A stretch of 29,209 bases of DNA from JAKASX01 sp035534495. GTDB taxonomy: Bacteria; Acidobacteriota; Terriglobia; Acidiferrales; UBA7541. Under the pieces are notes generated by a model. The model worked only from the letters and a program-made list of their open reading frames with translations, did not search any database and had not been told where the DNA came from. The stretch lies in NCBI GenBank assembly GCA_035534495.1, contig DATLRW010000178.1:1-29209 (forward strand). Direction: 5' to 3'. Each line of letters starts with the position of its first letter. Position 1 is the first letter of the stretch. Positions 1 to 9,089 of the stretch are shown in pieces. The translations under genes and the position numbers were made by a program.

Positions 1-860
1 ACATCCGCTTCAAGTTGCTGGAAAACCACTGGGTGCAGGTCGTTTCCGACCGCCGGACCTACAAACTGGTGGGGCTCTCCAAGGAAAATTTTCCCGCCCT
101 GCCCGATCTGCCGCCCGCGACCGTCAAAGTCCCCTCGAAGCTTCTGGCCGACCTGATCGCCAAAACCACCTTTGCGATTTCAACCGAGGAATCGCGCTAC
201 ACACTCAACGGCGCCCTTATCATCCTGAAACCGGAAGGGATGTCGATGGTGGCGACCGACGGCCATCGCCTGGCCATGATCGAATCCGATCACCGGTTCG
301 ATGGTTTGCCGGGCGAGGTGCGGACCCTCGTGCCGAAGAAGGCGCTGAATGAAATCACGCGTCTGGCGGCCGACGCGGCCGAAGACGCCGAATTCGAATT
401 CGCGCAGGATGAAAGCCACCTCTTCTTTCGGATCGGCGCGCATCTGCTGGTTTCGCGCAAACTCACCGGCCAATTCCCGAATTTCGAGGCGGTGCTTCCC
501 CGCGACAACAGCAAGGTGGTCGCGCTCGACCGCAACGAATTGCAAGACGCGCTTCGCCGCGTTTCCCAGCTTTCCGACCAGCGTTCGCATGCCGTCAAAT
601 TGACGCTGGCGAGCGAAGGCATCGAGCTCTCGGCCTCCAGTCCCGATTACGGCGAGGCCAAGGAGGCGATCGAGCGCGAATACAAGGGCGATCCCATCGC
701 CATCGGTTTCAATGCCGATTACCTGCTCGATTTTCTCGCCGCCGCTTCGGAAGGGCCGATCTCGCTCGAATTGAAAGACGACCAGTCGGCCGGCCAGTTG
801 CGCCCGCAAGGCGATCCGTCGACGCGCTACCGCTACGTCGTCATGCCGATGCGGATCTGA
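1..860 (+). CDS. dnaN: DNA polymerase III sliding clamp (beta subunit), 3' part
   Basis: This is the C-terminal part of the beta sliding clamp, the ring that tethers DNA polymerase III to DNA. The reading frame is already open at base 3 (IRFKLLENHW...) and ends at the TGA at 858-860, so the 5' end lies outside the window. About 285 codons remain of the family's usual ~370. The remaining part covers the end of domain I and domains II and III. It contains the typical MVATDGHRLA stretch and ends in YVVMPMRI, matching the family's conserved C-terminal MPM(R/K)-type end. Neighbours gyrB and gyrA downstream fit the classic dnaA-dnaN-gyrB-gyrA region; dnaA would be expected upstream but cannot be seen. 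The identification is secure. Confidence 0.97.
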   Translation, partial: IRFKLLENHWVQVVSDRRTYKLVGLSKENFPALPDLPPATVKVPSKLLADLIAKTTFAISTEESRYTLNGALIILKPEGMSMVATDGHRLAMIESDHRFDGLPGEVRTLVPKKALNEITRLAADAAEDAEFEFAQDESHLFFRIGAHLLVSRKLTGQFPNFEAVLPRDNSKVVALDRNELQDALRRVSQLSDQRSHAVKLTLASEGIELSASSPDYGEAKEAIEREYKGDPIAIGFNADYLLDFLAAASEGPISLELKDDQSAGQLRPQGDPSTRYRYVVMPMRI

Positions 861-1251
861 GCTGTAAACCCCCATTTTTTCGTTTCCACCGCCCGCCCGG
901 GGCGTATTTTCGCGATCATTTCCAGCGCAAAAACGGGCCAATTTCCACCGTCTCTCGCGCCATCGGAGCGGTTTCGGTAGGGGGTTTGCGGTTGCGGGAC
1001 GCGGCATTATGTAACTTTATGTAAAATAAAGACATAATTCGCATCCGCCAACTAAAAAGCAGTTGAGAGATTCCCCATTTTCCGCTAAAATAATCTTTGA
1101 TTGAATTCCTCACAAGTTACGACTTTTCGCATAGTTAGCGGCGTGTCAACAGGCTCGCTCCCGAATCGTCCAGCGGTCGCGTTTGTGCGCGGAGCAGGCA
1201 CGGTTTTCCCGCAGCCGGCATCCTCTTTTCGTGTCCAGGAGAACGCAACAA
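861..1251 (+). promoter_or_regulatory. dnaN-gyrB intergenic region with AT-rich palindrome
   Basis: This is a 391-bp gene-free stretch, clearly more AT-rich from about 1005 to 1135 than the coding DNA around it. At 1007-1037 there is a nested inverted repeat: TTATG (1007-1011) pairs with CATAA (1033-1037), and CTTTAT (1015-1020) pairs with ATAAAG (1026-1031). The same bases also hold a direct repeat, TTATGTAA at 1007-1014 and 1017-1024, ten bases apart. It is probably the gyrB promoter/operator region, but no convincing -35/-10 pair was found; TTGAAT at 1101-1106 and CATAGT at 1130-1135 are spaced too far apart. No DnaA box was recognised. Confidence 0.5.
1237..1242 (+). promoter_or_regulatory. 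Ribosome binding site of gyrB
   Basis: AGGAGA lies nine bases before the ATG at 1252. It decides that start over the in-frame upstream ATG at 1183, whose extra 23 residues do not look like GyrB. Confidence 0.75.
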
Positions 1252-3654
<2,403 letters not shown>

Positions 3655-3839
3655 GACCGATCGAATTTCGCCGGCTTGCCGCCGCTACGGGCTCGATCCC
3701 GGCCCTTTTAGCGCGCCGAGCCTCGGGGGCGCGAAAGCCCCTTCCTGCTGATGGGGGAATGTCGCGGCGAAAGCCGCGACCCGCAAAGCGGCCGCCTTCG
3801 CGGCGGATCCGTGAAGCCGGAATCAAGGAGTGATTCAGA
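3655..3839 (+). promoter_or_regulatory. gyrB-gyrA spacer with a series of small hairpins
   Basis: This 185-bp spacer lies between two genes that are probably co-transcribed. It contains several close hairpins: GGGGC (3726-3730) with GCCCC (3737-3741) around GCGAAA; a perfect 8-bp stem, GTCGCGGC (3761-3768) with GCCGCGAC (3773-3780), closed by a GAAA tetraloop; and GCCGC (3791-3795) with GCGGC (3800-3804). No T-run follows, so these are not ordinary terminators. Possible roles are mRNA processing, stability control or a protein binding site. The gyrA ribosome site AAGGAG lies at 3825-3830. Confidence 0.5.
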
Positions 3840-6413
3840 ATGGCTGATGAAAAACCGAAGAGTTTGACGCTGCCGGTCGATATCGAAGCCGAAATGCGCC
3901 AGTCGTATCTCGATTACGCGATGAGCGTGATCATCGGCCGCGCCTTGCCCGACGTCCGCGACGGGCTGAAGCCCGTGCAGCGCCGCATCCTCTACGGCAT
4001 GTACGAACTCGGGCTCACCTCGAGCCGGGCCTATCGCAAGTGCGCCAAGATCGTCGGCGAGGTCATGGGCAGGTACCACCCGCACGGCGACGCCCCCATT
4101 TACGACGCCCTGGTCCGCCAGGCGCAGGATTTCAACATGCGCTATCCGCTGGTCGACGGCCAGGGCAACTTCGGCTCGATCGACGGCGATCCGCCCGCGG
4201 CGATGCGCTACACCGAAGCGCGCCTGGCCCACATCAGCGACGAAATCCTGGCCGACATCGAAAAGGAAACCGTCGATTTCTCGCCGAATTTCGACGAAAC
4301 CGACCAGGAACCCGTTGTGATGCCCACGCGCGTTCCGACCCTCCTGGTCAACGGCGGAACCGGCATCGCCGTCGGCATGGCGACCAACATTCCCCCGCAC
4401 AACCTGACCGAGGTGATCGACGCGGCGATTCTGCTGGTGGAAAAACCGAATGCAACCCTGCCGGAGGTCATGAAGCTCGTTCCCGGCCCCGATTTCCCGA
4501 CCGGCGGCTATCTGTGGGGCCGCCAGGGCATCGAGCAGGCCTACCGGACCGGACGCGGCACCTTCACCACACGGGCCAAGGTGGCGATCGAGCAGGTGTC
4601 CAAGGACCGGCAGAACATCGTGGTCACCGAGATCCCCTACCAGGTGAACAAGGCGCGGCTGATCGAGCGAATCGCCGATCTGGTTCAGAGCAAGAAAATC
4701 GAGGGCATCTCCGACGTTCGCGACGAAAGCGACCGCGAAGGCATGCGGATCGTGATCGAGGTCAAGCGGGGCGAGGAACCCGACATCATCCTGAACAACC
4801 TCTACAAGTACACGCAGATGCAGGATTCGTTCGGGATGATTCTGCTGGCGATCGTCGGCGGCCAGCCGCGCGAGATGGGCCTGGTGGAAATCCTGCGGCA
4901 CTTCATCGACCACCGGGTCGATGTGGTTCGCCGGCGCACCCAGTTCGACCTGCGCAAGGCCGAGGAACGCGAGCACATCCTGCTCGGATTCCAAAAGGCC
5001 CTCGAGCATCTCGACGCCGTGATCCAGCTGATTCGGCGGTCGAAATCGCCGGCCGAAGCCAAGTCCGGCCTGATCGACCAGTTCGAGTTCAGCGACCGCC
5101 AGGCGCAGGCCATTCTCGATCTGCAACTCCATCGCCTGACCCAGATGGAGCGGCAGAAGATCATCGATGAGCTGAAGGAAATTCAGGAGCGAATCGCCGA
5201 GCTGAAGGAAATCCTGGCCAGCGAGCGCAAGCTCAAGCAGGTGGTCATCGCCGAGCTGAAGGAAATCCAGAAGGACTACGGCGACGGGCGGCGCACGCAG
5301 ATCGTCGAGCGCGTCGAGGAGATTCGTCTCGAGGACCTGATCGCCGATGAGGACATGGCCATCACCGTCAGCCACTCCGGCTACATCAAGCGCACCCCGG
5401 CCGATGTCTACCGGCATCAATCGCGCGGCGGCAAAGGACGCATCGGGGCCAAGACCCGCGAGCAGGATTTCGTCGAGCATCTGTTCATCGCCTCGGCGCA
5501 CAGCTATATCCTGCTCTTCACCAGCCACGGCCGCGTCTATTGGCTCAAGGTCTACGAAATTCCCGAAGCCGCCGCCGCCACGCGCGGCAAGGCCATCCAC
5601 TCGCTGCTGAAGTTTCAGGAAGGGGAAAAGCTGGCCGCCCTGGTCCCGGCGCGCAATCTCGAGGAAGAGAACCGCTTCGTCTTTCTCGCCACCGGGAACG
5701 GCACGGTGAAAAAGACGCGCCTCTCCGAATTTTCCAATCCCCGTCCTTCGGGAATCATCGCGATCAATCTCGAAGAGGGCGACGAGCTGATCGGCGCGCG
5801 CATCACCGACGGCCGGCGGTTGATCTTCCTCGCCAGCCGCGAGGGCCAGGCCATTCTCTTCCGCGAGACCGAGGTGCGCCCGATGGGCCGCCCGGCCGCC
5901 GGCGTGAACGGCATGGATCTGGCCAAGGGCGACCGGGTGGTGAGCATGGACGCCGCCGAACCCGATTTCAAGATTCTCCGGGAGAAGTTCAAGGCGGAAA
6001 CGGAAAATCTCGACGAGATTTCGAGCGACGACCTGCGGCAGTCGCTCAACTCGCTCATGCTGACCGTCAGCGAGAAGGGTTTCGGCAAGCGCACGCCCCT
6101 GGCCGAATACCGGATCATCAGCCGCGGCGGCAAGGGCGTCATCAACCTCAAATCCACCGAGCGGAACGGCCCGGTCGTCAGCACCCTCCAGGTCGGTGAG
6201 GATTCCGACGTGATGATCATTACCGAACAGGGCAAGATCATCCGCGTGCACACGGGCGAGATCCGCGAGGCGGGCCGCTCGACCCAGGGCGTGCATCTGC
6301 TGCGCCTGGAAGATGGCGACCGCGTCGCGGCCGCCGCGGTGCTCCTCGAAAGCGAAGGAGAGGAAACGGCCGAGACCCCCGAGACCCCCGGCGAAACGGA
6401 AAACGGCGGCTAG
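3840..6413 (+). CDS. gyrA: DNA gyrase subunit A
   Basis: This is the DNA breakage-reunion subunit of gyrase, 857 residues, starting at the ATG at 3840 with AAGGAG nine bases upstream. The N-terminal winged-helix and tower region has the catalytic tyrosine at about residue 124 in AAMRYTEARL. The quinolone-resistance region reads HPHGDAPIYD, with Ala at the position of E. coli Ser83, Pro at the position of Ala84 and Asp retained at 87. The C-terminal beta-pinwheel begins with a GyrA-box-like QSRGGKG at about 527-533 (canonical QRRGGKG); a second SRGGKG occurs near 761. Length and box support GyrA rather than ParC. The last 20 residues are acidic and threonine-rich. It follows gyrB after a 185-bp hairpin-containing spacer. 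Confidence 0.98.
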   Translation: MADEKPKSLTLPVDIEAEMRQSYLDYAMSVIIGRALPDVRDGLKPVQRRILYGMYELGLTSSRAYRKCAKIVGEVMGRYHPHGDAPIYDALVRQAQDFNMRYPLVDGQGNFGSIDGDPPAAMRYTEARLAHISDEILADIEKETVDFSPNFDETDQEPVVMPTRVPTLLVNGGTGIAVGMATNIPPHNLTEVIDAAILLVEKPNATLPEVMKLVPGPDFPTGGYLWGRQGIEQAYRTGRGTFTTRAKVAIEQVSKDRQNIVVTEIPYQVNKARLIERIADLVQSKKIEGISDVRDESDREGMRIVIEVKRGEEPDIILNNLYKYTQMQDSFGMILLAIVGGQPREMGLVEILRHFIDHRVDVVRRRTQFDLRKAEEREHILLGFQKALEHLDAVIQLIRRSKSPAEAKSGLIDQFEFSDRQAQAILDLQLHRLTQMERQKIIDELKEIQERIAELKEILASERKLKQVVIAELKEIQKDYGDGRRTQIVERVEEIRLEDLIADEDMAITVSHSGYIKRTPADVYRHQSRGGKGRIGAKTREQDFVEHLFIASAHSYILLFTSHGRVYWLKVYEIPEAAAATRGKAIHSLLKFQEGEKLAALVPARNLEEENRFVFLATGNGTVKKTRLSEFSNPRPSGIIAINLEEGDELIGARITDGRRLIFLASREGQAILFRETEVRPMGRPAAGVNGMDLAKGDRVVSMDAAEPDFKILREKFKAETENLDEISSDDLRQSLNSLMLTVSEKGFGKRTPLAEYRIISRGGKGVINLKSTERNGPVVSTLQVGEDSDVMIITEQGKIIRVHTGEIREAGRSTQGVHLLRLEDGDRVAAAAVLLESEGEETAETPETPGETENGG

Positions 6414-6417
6414 CGCC

Positions 6418-6452
6418 GGCCGCCGAGGGCGAAAAACGTCTCGGAGGCGGCC
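6418..6452. terminator. Hairpin between convergent gyrA and VWFA gene
   Basis: GGCCGC (6418-6423) plus CGAG (6424-6427) pairs with CTCG (6440-6443) and GCGGCC (6447-6452), with a 3-nt bulge and an A-rich loop. It sits in the 58-bp gap between convergent genes, so it could serve gyrA and perhaps the opposite gene. There is no clean T-run after it on either strand, so the call is moderate. Confidence 0.4.
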
Positions 6453-6471
6453 ACGCTCCTCCTGTTTCCTA

Positions 6472-7635
6472 TTACGGGGTCGAAGTCGTCGAGCCGCTGG
6501 GCGGGGAAAGGAAATAGCCGGGCCGGGTCCTCACGTGGTAGCCGGGTCGGGTGACCTTCACGATGATCTGGTGATAGCCGTACGGCCCGTTCACCGGCGC
6601 CTGGTAGGCCAGCGTGTACTCCGCATGCAATTCGCCGCCGATGCGATCAATGGCTTCCTGGATCGAATTGGGATGGAAGACCGAAAGGTGAGCGCCCCCG
6701 GTTGCCACGCTGGCCGCCTCCAGCGCTTGCGGCGAAACCAGATTCACACCCATTCGGACGAGGTTTTCGACGATCGGCAGCAGGTCGATGTTGCCGGAAT
6801 TTTGCGCCATCGTCGATGGCGTCTGCGGAACGCCCGGAACGCCCGGCCGGGAGAATGTTCCCGGGGGCCCGATCTGCGCCGGTCCCGCCTGGCCGGCTTG
6901 GGCAAAGAGTTGGGCGGCGGTGGTGGAAAGGCCCACGGTGTAGACGGCGACGTTCTCGAGCTGCGCGTCGCGCAACAGACCGCCGAGCTTGTTTGTGCTT
7001 CCCGTATCGATGGATTGGGAAACAACGACCAGAACGCGGCGGCGGTTCTCGGGCTGATTGCTGAGCATTTCGAGCGCGCGCCCCATGGCGTCGTAGAGGC
7101 GGGCGCCGTCATCGCCGGCTTGCAGTTTCGAAACGGCTTTCTGGATCCGCTCGGGGTCGGCGGTGAAGGGGACAAGGACCTTCGGCGTCTCATCGAAACC
7201 GATGACGGCCCCCCGGCCGTTGGCGCCCATGACCGACTGTGTGAAGACGATGCCGCTGCTGCGAATGCCCGCCATGAGCGGCTTGATCCGGGAGCTCGAT
7301 TCGACCACCAGCACGACCGACAGCGGGTCGCCGCCCATATCGAAATGCATGATGTGCTGCAGCACGCCGTCGTCATAGACCCGAAAATCCTCCGGTCCGA
7401 GGTTCCAGGCGAGCTGGCCGCGCGGGTCGCGCACGGTGACGGGAAGGCTTACCTCGGTGACGCGCAGCCGCAGGGGTGTTTCCTCCTGCGGTGCGGACGC
7501 GGCGGGAGCCGGGGCCGCTGGTTGGCCCGGCTGGCCCTGGACCGTCACGGAGGAATTCCCTGTTTGCGCTCGCAGCGGCGCGGCTGCCGGCAGCGCCGCC
7601 AGAGCCATTATCACGACAGTGGCCAGGAACTTCAT
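6472..7635 (-). CDS. Secreted VWFA-related domain protein (acidobacterial type)
   Basis: The protein is 387 residues, starting at the ATG at 7635 with a clear Sec signal peptide (hydrophobic core FLATVVIMALAALPAAAP, likely cleavage after LRAQ). A Pro/Ala/Gln-rich linker follows to about residue 52, then a beta-rich stretch with VSLPVTVRDPRG, then a von Willebrand factor A-like domain from about residue 105. The layout (VYDDG..Q.I.HF before the vWA strand, TRPGYFLSP at the C-end) is that of the VWFA-related family expanded in Acidobacteria. The metal-site motif normally DxSxS reads ESSSR, so the MIDAS site looks degenerate. Family members are exported and their function is unknown. It is convergent with gyrA and divergent from the LOG gene. 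No strong ribosome site is visible. Confidence 0.85.
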   Translation of the reverse strand: MKFLATVVIMALAALPAAAPLRAQTGNSSVTVQGQPGQPAAPAPAASAPQEETPLRLRVTEVSLPVTVRDPRGQLAWNLGPEDFRVYDDGVLQHIMHFDMGGDPLSVVLVVESSSRIKPLMAGIRSSGIVFTQSVMGANGRGAVIGFDETPKVLVPFTADPERIQKAVSKLQAGDDGARLYDAMGRALEMLSNQPENRRRVLVVVSQSIDTGSTNKLGGLLRDAQLENVAVYTVGLSTTAAQLFAQAGQAGPAQIGPPGTFSRPGVPGVPQTPSTMAQNSGNIDLLPIVENLVRMGVNLVSPQALEAASVATGGAHLSVFHPNSIQEAIDRIGGELHAEYTLAYQAPVNGPYGYHQIIVKVTRPGYHVRTRPGYFLSPPSGSTTSTP

Positions 7636-7757
7636 ACAAAGACTCTACTCGATCGGCAGATTGAAATCCCGCTTTTTGTTGGCAGCGCCGGCCGGCTGGC
7701 ATGGCGCGGGCCGGTTTTCATAGAATCGGCCATTCGATCCTGGCAAGGATGAGGGGA
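7636..7757. promoter_or_regulatory. Divergent spacer between VWFA gene and LOG gene
   Basis: This 122-bp region between two divergent starts must hold promoters for both. No clear -10/-35 boxes were recognised. Confidence 0.3.
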
Positions 7758-8603
7758 ATGATGAAAGAGCCGCCCAGAAACCCACTGGCCTACCTCGACG
7801 AACGATTCGTGCAAAGCGTCCCCGCCCGGCCCCTGCGCATTTTGGCCGAGTATATCGATCCGCTCACGCGCCTCCAGCAGGAAGGGGTCGCGGACACGAT
7901 CGTCATGTTCGGCTCGGCGCGCATCCTGCCCCGCGCCCGCGCCCAGGCCCGGCTCGCGCGGGTGCGGCGAGCGGTGGGCCGACGCCGCGACGCCGCCTCC
8001 CGTGAGCGAATTCGCATCGCCCGCGACGTGGTCGAGATGTCCCAATACTATGAGCAGGCGCGCCAGCTCGCCGCCCGCATCACCGCCTGGTCGCTCACCC
8101 TGGGCGAGAGGCCGCGCCGCTTTGTGATCTGCTCGGGAGGCGGGCCGGGGATTATGGAGGCGGCCAACCGTGGCGCCATTGAGGCGGGAGGGAAAACGGT
8201 CGGGCTCGGGATCGAGCTGCCGCGCGAACAGCGCTCGAACGCGTATATCAGCCCGGGGCTGGATTTCAATTTCCACTATTTCTTCATGCGCAAACTCTGG
8301 TTCGCGCAGATCGCCAAGGCCCTGATCGTCTTTCCCGGCGGGTTCGGCACGATGGACGAACTCTGGGAAATGCTGACGCTGATGCAAACGGGCAAGCTCG
8401 GGCGCCATCACCTGATCCTGATCTACGGGCGGCGGTATTGGGATCGGGTGCTGAACTGGCGGCAGATGGTGCGGTCGGGCACGATCACCGAGCGGGAATA
8501 CGGCGTTCTGCAGTTTGCCGATACCGTCGACGAGGCGTTCGAACGGGTCAAGGCGGGCCTGGTGAAGTTCCACTTGCAGCTCGGTCTGAGCTGGCCGCTG
8601 TGA
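7758..8603 (+). CDS. LOG family protein (Rossmann-fold nucleotide-binding)
   Basis: The protein has 281 residues if started at the ATG at 7758 (MMKEPPRNPL); 7761 is equally possible, and the in-frame ATG at 7701 would add an unlikely basic leader. Purine-rich AAGGATGAGGGG lies just upstream. LOG-family signatures are clear: SGGGPGIMEAANRGA, then PGGFGTMDELWE, which carries the catalytic-type Arg/Glu-associated PGGxGTxxE motif. Characterised LOG proteins are cytokinin-riboside 5'-monophosphate phosphoribohydrolases acting on nucleoside monophosphates; many relatives are labelled lysine decarboxylase by mistake. The protein is longer than the ~190-residue short LOG type, with an N-terminal extension and an Arg-rich helical insert after MFGSARI. 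It ends convergently, 19 bp from the zinc-ribbon gene. The physiological substrate cannot be told from sequence. Confidence 0.88.
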   Translation: MMKEPPRNPLAYLDERFVQSVPARPLRILAEYIDPLTRLQQEGVADTIVMFGSARILPRARAQARLARVRRAVGRRRDAASRERIRIARDVVEMSQYYEQARQLAARITAWSLTLGERPRRFVICSGGGPGIMEAANRGAIEAGGKTVGLGIELPREQRSNAYISPGLDFNFHYFFMRKLWFAQIAKALIVFPGGFGTMDELWEMLTLMQTGKLGRHHLILIYGRRYWDRVLNWRQMVRSGTITEREYGVLQFADTVDEAFERVKAGLVKFHLQLGLSWPL

Positions 8604-8622
8604 CCGAATGCCGCCTTGTGCT

Positions 8623-8937
8623 TCAGGCCTTGGCTGCCGGTTCGACGAGCGAAAAAAACGCCTCGTAGCGCCTTTTCTCTTCCTGGTTGTGCACGAGCAC
8701 GACGGGAACGATGTGGAGTCGCTGGCGGCAGTGCCGGCACGCCGACGTCTCTCCCGACTCATCCTGAAGAAAGCCGTCGATAAATCGATACTCGCTCCTG
8801 GGGTGCCGGGCGGGCTTGAATCCGGCCGCGCCGCAGTGCGGACATTCGAACTCCACCCGGTCGTCCTGTGGGTCCCGGTCGAGCGCCGCCCATCCCGTAT
8901 ACCGAACTCCCACTGTTTCGATTGAATGTTGGCTCAT
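8623..8937 (-). CDS. Small zinc-ribbon protein, unknown function
   Basis: The protein has 104 residues from the ATG at 8937, with a purine-rich ribosome site (GGTAGGAAG) just upstream. Four cysteines form two knuckles, CPHC at 32-35 and CRHC at 67-70, about 31 residues apart, suggesting one zinc-ribbon fold. There is no signal peptide or membrane segment. The C-terminal part (HNQEEKRRYEAFFSLVE) looks helical. I do not recognise the family. It lies between the LOG gene (convergent) and the large adenylation/acyltransferase gene (same strand, 152 bp upstream), so it may or may not share that transcript. Codon use matches the neighbours. Confidence 0.7.
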   Translation of the reverse strand: MSQHSIETVGVRYTGWAALDRDPQDDRVEFECPHCGAAGFKPARHPRSEYRFIDGFLQDESGETSACRHCRQRLHIVPVVLVHNQEEKRRYEAFFSLVEPAAKA

Positions 8938-9089
8938 GGCTTCCTACCTTGCGGGAACCTTCCCGCTCCGCCCCTACAGCCTACGATGCTGTTGCGGAAG
9001 GGAATGATGCACGGGGGCCGTTAAATCCCCGCCGCCCGGTATTTCGCGGCTCGACACGCATGGGAGGTGTGCAATTTTCTGCGATGCGA
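8938..9089 (-). other. Spacer between fusion gene and zinc-ribbon gene
   Basis: This 152-bp spacer lies between same-strand genes. No convincing terminator or promoter was seen. Confidence 0.3.

Noticed and set aside
861..1251. Replication origin next to dnaN
   Set aside because: AT-rich, but no DnaA boxes (TTATNCACA type) were found; the element found is TTATGTAA.
3708..6296. Long antisense ORF opposite gyrA (862 codons)
   Set aside because: It is a shadow of the GyrA reading frame; no recognisable protein.
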